Of a stretch of 64,000 bases of DNA, positions 24,943-34,363 are shown in pieces; the first letter of the stretch is position 1, and each line of letters opens with the position of its first letter. Source of the stretch: JAEVLT01 sp964484065 (GTDB taxonomy: Bacteria > Bacillota > Bacilli > Bacillales > Cytobacillaceae); assembly GCA_964484065.1 (NCBI GenBank), contig CAZAEW010000007.1:32957-96956 (forward strand). Direction: 5' to 3'. The notes below the pieces were generated by a model. That model was not told where the DNA came from and did no database searches. It worked only from the letters and a program-made list of their open reading frames with translations. The position numbers were made by a program, and so were the translations under genes.

Positions 24943-26064
24943 TTACTTGCTTTCCGATAATTGATTCTTTCTTTTCATAAAACCTTTCCGGACCACATCG
25001 ATTCCCAGCAACAAGAGTGGAATAATCAATCCGTAAATCGAAACGATGGGTGACCATGATTTCAAAAGGAAAGTCTGAAAGTATACGAGGTTGGGTGACA
25101 TGATATTGCCTACAAAGATGACGATAATTCCAAAAGGAAAGGAAAGCATTTTGAATTCTTTTAAATTTAAGATTTGAGCAAGGCCTAATGATAAGGAATA
25201 AAAACTGATCACGGTTTTAATAAAAATAGAAATAAACACCATACCGCCTGCCAGTATTTCAATCCTTTGAATAAAATTCCCGATATTTACTTTTTGAGCT
25301 AATACATAGATCGGATAATTTAACTGTGCTACTTGACTGGGACCCAAAACGAGAATAGCCATAAAAACAATAACAAAAAGGATCACTCCTCCAGTTAGAG
25401 TAGCGATAAATAATACTTTCCCAAAATTTCCGGGGGGAGAAATATAAGGAGTAATCATTAAAAAGATAACGATATCTGAAAAAGGAACACCCAGTGACAA
25501 AAAGGAAGCTTTTAAGACTGGTTTGATTCCACCCTCCAATAAAGGAAAGATATTCTCAATCTGAATTTCCGGAAGGAGGAAAAAAACGAGCAGGAAAAAA
25601 AACAGAATGATCCACGGAAGTACCATTTCTGCTGTTCGCGAAAAAGTTTCCAATCCGAGACGAGCTCCATAAACGACGATTAGCATAAAGATGATTTCAA
25701 TTGCCTGAATTGGCGTTTCCGGCATAATGTGGGTTGTAATAAAATCACCAATCATTCTAATCAGCCCTGAAGTCAGCGTTAAAAAGTAGATAAAAAATAG
25801 TAAAGAAAGCCCCTTGCCAGCCCATTTTCCAAGAATCTTTTCGTTCATTTGCATTAAAGTTAAGTCGGGGTAACGTTTTGCAAGAGATCCGTAAATGCAT
25901 GTCAGCAGCAATCCAAAGCAAATTCCAATTAGAGTTGCTATCCAAGCATCTTGTTTAGCAGCGGTCGCCATTAAAAAAGGAACATATAAAATGGAGGTAC
26001 CAATAACAAACATAAAAACTAAAGTAAATAATTGAATTTGGGTTATTTTCCCCTTTTCGAGCAT
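24943..26064 (-). CDS. Spore germination receptor permease subunit (GerAB/GerKB type)
   Basis: 373 residues with ten predicted membrane helices, of the amino-acid/polyamine/organocation-like GerAB family. Recognisable are the start KITQIQLFTLVFMFVIGTS, MQMNEKILGKWAGK and NYPIYVLAQKVNIGNFIQR. In the spore inner membrane it forms the nutrient-binding part of a germinant receptor with the A and C subunits encoded upstream. The operon order A-C-D-B resembles gerK rather than gerA. Expression in the forespore is expected but I see no clear sigma-G promoter. Confidence 0.9.
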   Translation of the reverse strand: MLEKGKITQIQLFTLVFMFVIGTSILYVPFLMATAAKQDAWIATLIGICFGLLLTCIYGSLAKRYPDLTLMQMNEKILGKWAGKGLSLLFFIYFLTLTSGLIRMIGDFITTHIMPETPIQAIEIIFMLIVVYGARLGLETFSRTAEMVLPWIILFFFLLVFFLLPEIQIENIFPLLEGGIKPVLKASFLSLGVPFSDIVIFLMITPYISPPGNFGKVLFIATLTGGVILFVIVFMAILVLGPSQVAQLNYPIYVLAQKVNIGNFIQRIEILAGGMVFISIFIKTVISFYSLSLGLAQILNLKEFKMLSFPFGIIVIFVGNIMSPNLVYFQTFLLKSWSPIVSIYGLIIPLLLLGIDVVRKGFMKRKNQLSESK

Positions 26065-26078
26065 TACGTTTCCTCCGC

Positions 26079-26312
26079 TTAAGTTAAAAGATTTTCAATC
26101 AAGTTACTATAAGGTTTAATGAACATAATGATCCAATCGAGAGGATTTGGCAAAGGAACGTTCAAGAAAAATAGCAGGATAAGAACTGTTCCGGCTAATT
26201 GGAAAAAAGCAAAAACAAAACCTTCTTTATAAAGCTTTTTCTTAACCAAAGGCGGGAGTTCGTAAAAGAATATTAAAATGGATATGGTAAAAACGGTAAG
26301 AAAAGCTACCAT
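26079..26312 (-). CDS. Small two-helix germination receptor subunit (GerD-subunit type)
   Basis: 77 residues made of two hydrophobic helices (about 3-18 and 33-50) joined by a basic loop (PPLVKKKLYKEGFVF). Small two-helix D proteins are encoded in many Bacillus germinant receptor operons and modulate receptor function. Its position between the C and B genes, with gaps of 6 and 14 nt, supports this role. It is not related to the lipoprotein GerD. Confidence 0.8.
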   Translation of the reverse strand: MVAFLTVFTISILIFFYELPPLVKKKLYKEGFVFAFFQLAGTVLILLFFLNVPLPNPLDWIIMFIKPYSNLIENLLT

Positions 26313-26318
26313 GGAAGA

Positions 26319-27521
26319 TTACTCCTTTTTTTCCTCTTCTAAAAAGGACTGGTTTACGGCACCTGTTCGTCTGATTTTGAAGTTTGCATGAATAGAAATG
26401 GGCAGCTGAACAAATTCCTGATCCCAGTTCTTTTTTAACTTTTTCCATGCTTTCGGGTCTTCGCGGTGGATGACCTCGCCAAATCCAAAAATATCTACCC
26501 CAAGTTTTTTTGCCTTTTTAATGGAAGTCTTAATAATATCAAGGGTAATTTTATCCGTATTTTTTTCAAGTTTCTTAATCGTTTCCGGCTTTGTAAGATC
26601 AACATGGCAGGCAACTTCTCCAATATTTGCCTCTGAGGAAATAAGAATATCTATCTTGGGCTTTCCGTTTACCAACTTGCCTTTTAACTTTGTTTTTGAA
26701 CGGATGATTTCGACAATTATTTCTTTGCCTTTTTGGCCGCAAGAAACATGTCCAACGGTACTGCGAACATTGCCCGCTATGTAGTTATACCCTTTGCTTT
26801 CCTTCTCATTAAGCCAGCCGACTAATTTATCCTTCTTGAAAACAGCAATATTTTGGTATTTTAAACGAGCAATAGCATCGATTCTTTGTACATTATCAAC
26901 CAATTGCCCTTTATAAACAGTCCCTTTTATTGTGATCCCTGTAAGAACGGGATTAATCCCATCGCTAGTTAAGGAAGCAATGAGTTCATCTAATTGGATT
27001 GCAACTGTTGGCGCCCATGCTTTTTGGGATGTTTCCAGAGAAGATCGCATTTTATGAGCGGGAATTTTTTCGATGGAAGTTAAATTTCTAAGGATCTCCT
27101 GTGCAGGCAAATCCTTGGAAACAACGATATAAAAATCTTTGCGAAATTCGTTGTCCCTTGTAAAAAAATCCAGGGTGTTATTCATTCCTTCTCTTGCCAC
27201 CTTCTCGCTAATGACAAGCATTTGAAGATGAGACCAATAAAGCTTTCTGGGTGATACAGTGGTCATTCTTCGCACCGCTTCAAACAAGTGCTTTCCTTTT
27301 TCGCTATAGGTCGTCACTGGTGCTCTGCTGCCTCCTCCTTTTGCACTTGTGGACACTTCACCCGGATCAACCACCTGGGTTGAAATAAGGTACTGATCCC
27401 CTGCTTTATCAATCGACATGGCAACCACTAGGGCAAGTTCATTTAACTCCCGTCTGTTCCAGCATCCGGTAAGAAGTGAAAGGAGAATAAGTACAATCAG
27501 GAACAAAGATAAATTTTTCAT
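26319..27521 (-). CDS. Spore germination receptor lipoprotein (GerAC/GerKC type)
   Basis: 400 residues with a lipoprotein signal peptide (lipobox LLTGC, Cys20) and the family's diagnostic start WNRRELNELALVVAMSIDKA. Later segments include YWSHLQMLVISEKVAREG, FFTRDNEFRKDFYIVVS and WAPTVAIQLDELIASL. It is anchored at the outer face of the spore inner membrane and completes the A-B-C germinant receptor. Start and ribosome site (AGGGGAAA) are conventional. Confidence 0.93.
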   Translation of the reverse strand: MKNLSLFLIVLILLSLLTGCWNRRELNELALVVAMSIDKAGDQYLISTQVVDPGEVSTSAKGGGSRAPVTTYSEKGKHLFEAVRRMTTVSPRKLYWSHLQMLVISEKVAREGMNNTLDFFTRDNEFRKDFYIVVSKDLPAQEILRNLTSIEKIPAHKMRSSLETSQKAWAPTVAIQLDELIASLTSDGINPVLTGITIKGTVYKGQLVDNVQRIDAIARLKYQNIAVFKKDKLVGWLNEKESKGYNYIAGNVRSTVGHVSCGQKGKEIIVEIIRSKTKLKGKLVNGKPKIDILISSEANIGEVACHVDLTKPETIKKLEKNTDKITLDIIKTSIKKAKKLGVDIFGFGEVIHREDPKAWKKLKKNWDQEFVQLPISIHANFKIRRTGAVNQSFLEEEKKE

Positions 27522-27545
27522 CCTATTTCCCCTTTTTCGATTAAG

Positions 27546-29138
27546 CTACTTGCCTGGTTCCGGCTTGGAAGCTGCTGGGCTGGACTGTCGCTTCATATTT
27601 TTCTGATTGATTAACCGGGGGCGGGTAAATTGCGCCCATAGTGGAAACCGAATTAGTGTATCCTTTAAGTCAGCCGTAATCAGAGGACTAAACGGGGCCA
27701 TGTAGGGCACACCGAAGGATCGTAAAGAGTTTAGATGCAATAAAAGGGCTAATAATCCTACGGTAATTCCATAGAGACCGAAGGAGGCTGCAAGCATCAT
27801 CATGAAAAACCTCAGCATTCTAACAGAAATGGCCATATTGTAAGCTGGAAAGACGAAATTAGCGATAGCAGTAATGGATACAACGATTACCATGGATGCT
27901 GAAACAATTCCTGCCTCAACAGCAGCTTGGCCAAGTACTAATGCCCCAACAATTGATACTGCTTGACCGACTGCCCGGGGCATGCGGATTCCCGCCTCAC
28001 GCAGAATTTCAAATGTAACCTCCATCATTACGGCTTCAATAAAGGCAGGGAAAGGCACCCCCTCACGCTGGGCAGCCAAACTGATTAGCAGGGGAGTTGG
28101 CAGCATTTCCTGGTGATAGGTTGTAACGGCGATATAAAAGGACGGCCCCAGTAAGGCAATAAAAAAACACATAATCCGCAAGATTCTTAGAAGGCTGCCA
28201 AAATCGGCGCGTTGATAATAATCTTCTGCTATCTGGAAGTTTTCGATAAACAAACATGGAACGGTCAGGACAAACGGTGTTCCATCCACAATAATCGCGA
28301 CTCTTCCTTCCATGAGATTGGAGGCAATCACATCGGGACGTTCCGAATTATAGATAGTCGGGAAAGGGGTGTATGTCTCATCTTGGATTAATTCCTCTAT
28401 ATATCCGCTTTCTAAAATACTGTCAATCTCAATCCTGTCTAAACGTTGATGCACTTCCTCAACCACTTTATCATTCGCAATTCCTTTAATGTACATAACC
28501 GATACGGCTGTTTTGGTAACCCGGCCAATTTGTTTTTGTTCACAGTAAAGATTGGGATCCTTAATTTTTCTTCGGATTAAAGCCGTATTTGTCCGGATAT
28601 TTTCTGAAAATCCTTCCCGAGGACCGCGGACAACGGTCTGGGAAGATGGTTCGGATATCCCGCGATCTTTCCACCCCGCAGTAGCGACCGAGATGGCATC
28701 AGAAATGCCATCCATTAAAATAATCGTATTTCCTGAAAGAACAGAGTTATATAGATTTTGAAAATGATTGATCTCCTGTACTTCCCCGGCAGTTAAAATA
28801 CAATTCTTCACCCAATCCTTCATTCCCTTAGAATGAAGTTTTTCCTTTATAGGCTCTTGATGATTTTTTTCATCCATTAACGAATTTAAAATAACGTTTT
28901 GAACGACATTCGTATCTGCTAAACCATCAGCGTAAATAATGGCTGCTTGAATGGATTCTTCCATGCCAATACAGAAGTTTCTAACAATAATGTCAGAACA
29001 TTTTTCGAATGAATTCTTAATTCTTTGTAAGTCATCAGCAAATATTCCGGTTATTAAATCATTTGAACCAGATTTTTCATTCTCGAGAAGTTTTGTCACT
29101 TCTTTAAAATTTTTTTTAATGAGATCGAACAAATTCAT
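27546..29138 (-). CDS. Spore germination receptor subunit A (GerAA/GerKA type)
   Basis: 530 residues. A cytoplasmic N-terminal ~250 residues (NTALIRRKIKDPNLYCEQKQ, RVAIIVDGTPFVLTVPCLFI) are followed by four to five membrane helices with the conserved RAVGQAVSIVGALVLGQAAV and a short hydrophilic tail. It is the first gene of the germinant receptor operon, with ribosome site AGAGGAAA 9 nt before the ATG. With the C, D and B proteins it should form a complete receptor. The germinant is unknown. Confidence 0.93.
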   Translation of the reverse strand: MNLFDLIKKNFKEVTKLLENEKSGSNDLITGIFADDLQRIKNSFEKCSDIIVRNFCIGMEESIQAAIIYADGLADTNVVQNVILNSLMDEKNHQEPIKEKLHSKGMKDWVKNCILTAGEVQEINHFQNLYNSVLSGNTIILMDGISDAISVATAGWKDRGISEPSSQTVVRGPREGFSENIRTNTALIRRKIKDPNLYCEQKQIGRVTKTAVSVMYIKGIANDKVVEEVHQRLDRIEIDSILESGYIEELIQDETYTPFPTIYNSERPDVIASNLMEGRVAIIVDGTPFVLTVPCLFIENFQIAEDYYQRADFGSLLRILRIMCFFIALLGPSFYIAVTTYHQEMLPTPLLISLAAQREGVPFPAFIEAVMMEVTFEILREAGIRMPRAVGQAVSIVGALVLGQAAVEAGIVSASMVIVVSITAIANFVFPAYNMAISVRMLRFFMMMLAASFGLYGITVGLLALLLHLNSLRSFGVPYMAPFSPLITADLKDTLIRFPLWAQFTRPRLINQKNMKRQSSPAASKPEPGK

Positions 29139-29261
29139 ACAAATTTTCCTCTCATGTTCATAACAGGAATATTTTCACATCCTTAATATCCTCCGTTTTA
29201 GGAATATTTATTCTGTTTATGTGCATTTATGGAGTAATATTGAAAACCTGCTAAATGGCAA

Positions 29262-29292
29262 AAAAATACCTTCTCGTCAAAGAGGTATTTTT
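29262..29292. other. Hairpin upstream of the germination operon
   Basis: AAAAATACCTTCT (29262-29274) pairs with AGAGGTATTTTT (29281-29292) with one bulge and A/T flanks on both strands, so it could terminate transcription in either direction. It sits in the 329 bp between the germination operon and the hypothetical gene at 29468. A second, weaker dyad (GATCC/GGATC) lies at about 29344-29361. Confidence 0.5.
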
Positions 29293-29447
29293 AAGGCAGG
29301 GTAACTTTTAGGAATTGGATCATTTTTGGCAAAAAAAATACCCGATCCAGTTGAACGGATCAGGCAAATGAGAGTTGGGAAATATTACAAAAAACATGAA
29401 TATTGGAAGCATCATGGTAGATGATTCAATAAAAATATTACATAAAC

Positions 29448-29465
29448 AAAACTCTTAAGAGTTTT
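29448..29465 (-). terminator. Palindrome directly after the hypothetical gene
   Basis: AAAACTCTTAAGAGTTTT is a perfect 18 bp palindrome 2 nt beyond the stop codon of the minus-strand gene ending at 29468. It could act as a short terminator. Confidence 0.45.
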
Positions 29466-29467
29466 GG

Positions 29468-29839
29468 TTACTTATAAATTGTGGAGCCAACCAATGACTC
29501 AGGTGACATGCCTAATACTAACAGGCAAATTTTTGCATAATCAGTATTTTTGTTATCAGCAAAAACTTGTTTTAATGCTGGAAAGTCAACATCGTCTTTA
29601 AGTTTTTGGATTTCTCGTTTATATAAGCGGAGAACAGATCCGTATACAAAATTCGGAGTATCTTCGCCTGGATCTTCATCCATAATCAGTGATCCCATGT
29701 AATGATATTTAAAATGGAATGCACGTGTAAGATTTACCATATCAACAAGTTTTTCAAAAAGACTAGGGTGGTCATTTTGTAGTTTATCAAGGGCCTTTTT
29801 AGCAACGACAAGTTCATTAAGACTGGTCAAAGTAACCAT
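29468..29839 (-). CDS. Hypothetical protein, helical, 123 residues
   Basis: Predicted soluble and mainly helical, acidic in the middle (MDEDPGEDTPNFVYGSVLRL), no signal peptide or membrane segment. The ribosome site AGGAGGAAGAAAA just upstream of the ATG at 29839 is strong, and codon use looks like the neighbours, so I believe it is expressed. I do not recognise the family. It is isolated: a germination operon is downstream and a LysR gene 400 bp upstream. Confidence 0.7.
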   Translation of the reverse strand: MVTLTSLNELVVAKKALDKLQNDHPSLFEKLVDMVNLTRAFHFKYHYMGSLIMDEDPGEDTPNFVYGSVLRLYKREIQKLKDDVDFPALKQVFADNKNTDYAKICLLVLGMSPESLVGSTIYK

Positions 29840-30182
29840 TTTTTCTTCCTCCTATAAAAATCGGTTTAAAATCAGTTATGTCAATAAGCAATACCAAAAT
29901 ACTTAGTTATGTCAAATTGTGCGAAAAATGTTGAAGACCTTTCGACTTTTTTTCATCAAGACTCCGACAAATAACTACTACATTTTACAAATTCTAATTA
30001 CTTTCACCCTATTAACGAATATTGAAAAAAATCAATTTATTCTGATTCCTAGAGATTTTTCCTCTAATGCAAGTGTAAAGCGGGTTTAGTATAAAGTAAA
30101 ATGGTTATATTTTATCTAAACAATAGCCAGTGTCTATGATAGCGCTTACTTCAATACAGATCATGAATCCGTTATTTCGACA
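29840..30182. other. Intergenic region without a recognisable feature
   Basis: AT-rich spacer between the hypothetical gene and the LysR terminator. A plus-strand frame of about 50 codons near 29928 has no ribosome site. I see no RNA gene, repeat or convincing promoter. Confidence 0.5.
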
Positions 30183-30210
30183 AAAACGGTTCTTTTGCTA
30201 GAACTGTTTT
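30183..30210 (-). terminator. Terminator of the LysR gene
   Basis: AAAACGGTTCT (30183-30193) pairs with AGAACTGTTTT (30200-30210) with one G-T pair. The minus-strand stem is followed by TGTCG after the T-run. Confidence 0.65.
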
Positions 30211-30234
30211 CGACAAAACCTTACTGTGATCTTT

Positions 30235-31131
30235 TTACACTTTTTGCAATCCAAGGGTCAACTGTTCTTTAGTAAATTGCAGCCATTCATTTGCTGCATA
30301 AGAAAGATATTGATTTTTACCCCAAATAATGGCGAGTTTCCATCTGATGGATGGGTTCACGACTTTTACAGATCGGACATCTTTATTCAGATGCTGGCAG
30401 ATGCTTTCCGGCAGCAAGGAGACCCCAAGCTTGCTGGCCACCATTTCCTCAATAAAGGAGCGCTGTGAACATTCTGAAATGGTATGAGGATAAAATCCGA
30501 CACTATTGCAAGCCGATATGATAACATCCGTTAAAACAAAATCTTTATTTAATAGGATAAAAGATTCATTGGCCAACTCAGCCAAATCAACGGATTCCCT
30601 TTGTGCCAACGGGTGTGAAGAATGAAGGATAAGATTCAAATCCTCTTCGATAAATGAAAAATGATCAAATATCTCATCATTGGTTGGCAGAACGACAACG
30701 CCGACGTCGAGCAAATTTTTGTTTACATCCTCTTCGATCTTTTTGGAACCGTCTTCAACAATTTCAAAAGTAATGCTCGGGTATTTTTCGTGAAAGTTAC
30801 CCATAATTTTTAGGAAAAGGTGCGCGTCAAATATAGGCGGAAGTCCAATTCGAATATGCCCTTTCTTTAAGCCTAAGAGGTTATCAAGCTCCATTTCTAA
30901 ATTTTTAAAGGCTTTATCGATTAATTTGGCCTGCTCTAAAATAATCCGTCCGGCATCCGTTAAGGTTACTTGTTTACGGGAGCGGTCGAACAGAGCAACG
31001 CCCAGCTCTTCCTCAAGATTCTTAATCATCTTGCTGATCGTTGGCTGTGTAATGAACAGATGATCAGCAGCACGGGAAAAGCTATTGAAATTTGTCACCT
31101 CTATAAAATATTGTAAATGCTTGATATCCAC
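30235..31131 (-). CDS. LysR-family transcriptional regulator
   Basis: 298 residues. N-terminal winged helix MDIKHLQYFIEVTNFNSFSR, with recognition region LFITQPTISKMIKNLEEELG, then the periplasmic-binding-like effector domain (RIGLPPIFDAHLFLKIMGNF; SQRSFIEEMVASKLGVSLLP). The N-terminal part is reminiscent of CidR (YwbI) of Bacillus, which controls holin-like cidAB genes, but no such genes are adjacent. No divergent gene starts within 400 bp, so its target cannot be inferred from position. Confidence 0.88.
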   Translation of the reverse strand: MDIKHLQYFIEVTNFNSFSRAADHLFITQPTISKMIKNLEEELGVALFDRSRKQVTLTDAGRIILEQAKLIDKAFKNLEMELDNLLGLKKGHIRIGLPPIFDAHLFLKIMGNFHEKYPSITFEIVEDGSKKIEEDVNKNLLDVGVVVLPTNDEIFDHFSFIEEDLNLILHSSHPLAQRESVDLAELANESFILLNKDFVLTDVIISACNSVGFYPHTISECSQRSFIEEMVASKLGVSLLPESICQHLNKDVRSVKVVNPSIRWKLAIIWGKNQYLSYAANEWLQFTKEQLTLGLQKV

Positions 31132-31474
31132 TTTTATCCACCTGCTTTTGATTAGTTGTTGGAAATGTGTCCTGCTCCTCCAGCGTAATCCCTGGCTTCA
31201 GTTCAATCGGTATGCATTTAGCGGTGATGACAAATTATACTGAAGAAACGTTTCTGTGATTTAAACTCACAAAAATACATTGTTTTAGTTTTATAGGAAT
31301 TAGGTACAATGTTATAATACCGTAATTTTACGATTAATTAAAATTTTCTGATTCGTGTATTGGCACCGTTATCATATTGAACATAGAAAAAAGTCGGATG
31401 CCTCAGGAGTTCATAAATATGTATGTGTAAGAAATTGGCAAAAATAAATAGAAAAGTCATGTCAGAAAAATAAG
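31132..31474. other. Intergenic region upstream of the LysR gene
   Basis: About 340 bp that must carry the LysR promoter. I see AT-rich sequence including a TATAAT-like string near 31313 but no well-spaced promoter, ORF or RNA structure that I can defend. Confidence 0.4.
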
Positions 31475-31512
31475 AAAAAGGTACCATCCTTGATTGCGGA
31501 TGATACCTTTTT
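31475..31512 (-). terminator. Terminator of the alpha/beta hydrolase gene
   Basis: AAAAAGGTACCATCC (31475-31489) pairs with GGATGATACCTTTTT (31498-31512) with one mismatch. On the minus strand the stem ends in a T-run. Confidence 0.8.
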
Positions 31513-31538
31513 CAATAGAACGCTTACGCTTTTCGATG

Positions 31539-32273
31539 TTAAGCGCTATTTGCACTGACAAAATCCCGAACATGCTGGTTAAACAAATCTTTTTTCTCAA
31601 TATTGCTCAAGTGTCCTGCATCTCTTAACAGGGCAGTTTTTGCCCGTCTAATAAAGCTGCTCATAAGAAACATGTTAATGGACGGAGTTACTTTATCATG
31701 AGAACTGCCAATAAGAAGGACAGGTTTTTTGATGGTCGGAAGAATGTAAGTGTAATTGACTCCTATCGTCGCTTTTGCGGATTCCAGATAGCTGTCTCTT
31801 ATATGAAAGGCTTTTTTCGCCTCCTCTTTATAGGCCTTATCGTACAGCCCTGTTGATACAATGTGCTCAACCAGCTCATTCTCTCCTTTTTGAAGGAGAA
31901 GATTAGACTCGCGAAGGATTCTGTTCCCCAAAATAATCGGAATATAAAAAGTCGTGTTTGAAAGAATCAAACCGTTTACAGTTTCCGGACTCTGTCTGTA
32001 TAATTCCTGTGCAACGATTCCTCCTAATGATAAGCCACATATAAATGCAGATTCGATATTCAAATGTTCCAGCAGTTCAATGATATCCAAGGCAAAGTTT
32101 TGGACTGTAAGGTTTTCGTTCATAACCGTTTCCCCGTGTCCCCTCAAGTCCGGAATGATCAGCCTGCAGCTGTTCGCTAATTCGTGCTGAGGTATCCATG
32201 CTTCTTTCTTGCTGCCAAGTCCATGGATCAGTACGATTGGTGTTCCTTTGCCCAGATCGTTGAATGATAGCAT
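31539..32273 (-). CDS. Alpha/beta hydrolase
   Basis: 244 residues from the ATG at 32273. VLIHGLGSKKEAW holds the oxyanion loop, GLSLGG carries nucleophile Ser82, a C-terminal Asp lies in LLIGSSHDKVTPS, and the catalytic His is in DAGHLSNIE. The sequence resembles 3-oxoadipate enol-lactonase-like hydrolases, but the substrate is not predictable. The frame opens at 32318, but a GAGGGG ribosome site supports the internal Met. Monocistronic. Confidence 0.85.
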   Translation of the reverse strand: MLSFNDLGKGTPIVLIHGLGSKKEAWIPQHELANSCRLIIPDLRGHGETVMNENLTVQNFALDIIELLEHLNIESAFICGLSLGGIVAQELYRQSPETVNGLILSNTTFYIPIILGNRILRESNLLLQKGENELVEHIVSTGLYDKAYKEEAKKAFHIRDSYLESAKATIGVNYTYILPTIKKPVLLIGSSHDKVTPSINMFLMSSFIRRAKTALLRDAGHLSNIEKKDLFNQHVRDFVSANSA

Positions 32274-32570
32274 AATCAACAACCCCTCATGTGTAAGTTT
32301 CAAAACCAGTATGAACAAAAGCGGCTTATATCAAACCATTTTCGAAGGACAATTTTTTTGTCGACAGTTCACCTTCATAAAAGATGATCCTAAAAAGGGG
32401 AGCCGGCGGGAAAAAAGTTACCGATAAATAAAGCGTTTTCAAAAATTGAAACGATGATTATAGAGGAGATAATGGATAATTGCCTTACTATAATATGCAA
32501 AAACAATAGGGTTGTGCCGGTTAAATGTAAATGTTTCCTAATGAGAGATATTCCTAAAAAGTTCACAGTT

Positions 32571-32706
32571 TTGACACGCTTTTTTGTTCGCCAACATGGT
32601 AATCTTAAAACATCAATTTGATATTTGGCCTGGAGAATAAGAGAAAGCCATAAAAACAGATGGGAACAACCCTAACGGTTCCTGTATGTTTTTATGGCTT
32701 TTTTTC
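32571..32706 (+). promoter_or_regulatory. glpA leader with GlpP-type antitermination site
   Basis: A TTGACA at 32571-32576 is a plausible -35 element. The leader has GGAGAATAAGAGAAAGCC at about 32633-32649, overlapping the 5' arm of a terminator: AAAGCCATAAAAACA (32644-32658) with TGTTTTTATGGCTTT (32687-32701) and a T-run. The GGAGA..AAGAGA element recurs before glpF and glpD and is the likely GlpP binding sequence. A weak cre-like string lies at 32431-32446. Confidence 0.8.
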
Positions 32707-32743
32707 TTTGCCGGAAATAACCCGGATAGAGGAGGAAAAAGAG

Positions 32744-34363
32744 ATGGGCTTAAAAATGGAAACAGAGGTTATCGTGATCGGCGGCGGAATGACAGGGGCG
32801 GGTGTACTGCGCGACCTTGCCTTACGCGGCATAAAAGCAATTTTAATCGAGCAGCAGGACTTGGGGCATGGGACTTCAACCAGAAATCATGGCTTGCTTC
32901 ATTCCGGAGCACGCTACGCTGTCCGTGATGAAGAGGCTGCGATTGAAAGCTACCGTGAAAATTTAATTTTGAAAAAAACGATTCCGGGATCGATTGAACA
33001 AACAGGCGGATTATTCGTAAAAGTGCCGGAAGATGAGGACGACTATGTTCAAAAATGGATTGCCTCCTGCGGAAAAGTGGGAATTCCAATCGAAGAAGTT
33101 CCGCTTGCCCAAGCATTAAAAGAGGAACCTTTTTTAAATAAAAAAGCGGAAGCGGTTTACCGAGTGCCGGACGGGGCTGTGGATGGTTTCACAATGGTTG
33201 TTGATGTCGTCGCCGATGCCGCAGTCCATGGAGCCAAAGCATTAACCTATCATGAAGCGGTCGATGTCTTAACAGAGCAAAACCGTGTTATCGGCATCCG
33301 TGCCCGCGATGTTTTTACCGGTGAAGAAAAAGACATTTACTGTAAATTAGTTGTAAATGCATCTGGGCCCTGGGGCGCAAAAATTGCCCAGCTGGCAGGC
33401 ATCCCGCTGCAAATCATCAATAATAAAGGGATGCTGGCGATCTTTAATCACCGCTTCAATAAACAAGTCATTAACCGGCTGAGGATGCCGGGAGATGCTG
33501 ATATTTTTGTACCGGCGCATAACGTGACCATTTTTGGAACAACCGGAATCAATGTAGAAGATCCAAATGATTTTTCCTTAAACCGACAAGAGCTTGAGAG
33601 TATGCTGGCCGAAGGGAAAGCGCTGATTCCATCTATTAATGAGATGCGGCTGATTCGTGCTTTTAGCGGCAGCAGGCCGTTATTCCAAGAAGCTGCCGTT
33701 TCCGATGCAAGCGGAAGAAATGTTACGCGCGGTATTGCTTTATTAGACCATCATGAAAGGGATGGCTTGGAGGGGCTTATTACGATTACAGGCGGTAAGC
33801 TGACAACCTTCCGTTATATGGCAGAAAAGACGGTTGATTTGGTTTGTGAAAAGCTCGGAGTTCAAGCTAAATGTACAACTGAAGAAGAAAGGGTACCGCA
33901 CCGGAAAGCAGAAAACTTTTTCAAGGAAGTGGATATGGCACCGGCAGCGAAAAGAAAATTGACCCACTGGGCAGGGACAAAAGCACAAAAGATTGAGTCA
34001 TCCTTAAAAACGGAAAGATCCAATTTCGTTGTATGTGAATGTGAGCAGGTAACGTGGGCTGAAATTGAGGCTGTATTGCCGGAGGAAGGTCGTTTTCATC
34101 TCGGCGATATTCGGCGCAGAACCCGCCTTGGGATGGGGCCGTGCCAAGGAACCTTCTGCCATCACCGTGCAGCAGCCCTCGCCGTTGAAAAAGGAAAAGC
34201 AAGCATTGCGGAAGCCGATTGGGCTCTAAACAATGCTCTTGCCGAAAGGCAAAAAGGAATGAATGTCGTTGCAACAGGTGAAACAGCAAAGCAATTGCAG
34301 TTAATGGAAACCATTTATCGAGTTTCTTTAGGGTTGAGAGAGGAGGAACATCAATATGTATGA
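32744..34363 (+). CDS. glpA: Glycerol-3-phosphate dehydrogenase GlpABC, catalytic subunit A
   Basis: 539 residues (E. coli GlpA 542). An N-terminal FAD-binding fold VIVIGGGMTGAG is followed by the DAO-type substrate domain (TRNHGLLHSGARYAV, FSGSRPLF) and a C-terminal BFD-like iron-sulfur domain whose cysteines lie in CECEQVTW and GMGPCQGTFC. It oxidises sn-glycerol 3-phosphate to dihydroxyacetone phosphate and passes electrons via GlpB/C to the quinone pool. The frame opens at 32660, but GGAGGAAAAAGAG precedes the ATG at 32744, and the upstream codons overlap the leader terminator. Confidence 0.95.
   Translation: MGLKMETEVIVIGGGMTGAGVLRDLALRGIKAILIEQQDLGHGTSTRNHGLLHSGARYAVRDEEAAIESYRENLILKKTIPGSIEQTGGLFVKVPEDEDDYVQKWIASCGKVGIPIEEVPLAQALKEEPFLNKKAEAVYRVPDGAVDGFTMVVDVVADAAVHGAKALTYHEAVDVLTEQNRVIGIRARDVFTGEEKDIYCKLVVNASGPWGAKIAQLAGIPLQIINNKGMLAIFNHRFNKQVINRLRMPGDADIFVPAHNVTIFGTTGINVEDPNDFSLNRQELESMLAEGKALIPSINEMRLIRAFSGSRPLFQEAAVSDASGRNVTRGIALLDHHERDGLEGLITITGGKLTTFRYMAEKTVDLVCEKLGVQAKCTTEEERVPHRKAENFFKEVDMAPAAKRKLTHWAGTKAQKIESSLKTERSNFVVCECEQVTWAEIEAVLPEEGRFHLGDIRRRTRLGMGPCQGTFCHHRAAALAVEKGKASIAEADWALNNALAERQKGMNVVATGETAKQLQLMETIYRVSLGLREEEHQYV

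Noticed and set aside
32431..32446. cre-like site AATAAAGCGTTTTCAA upstream of glpA
   Set aside because: The AGCGTTTTCA half is good, but the TG of the consensus is missing and the site is 140 bp upstream of the likely promoter. Kept only as a remark.
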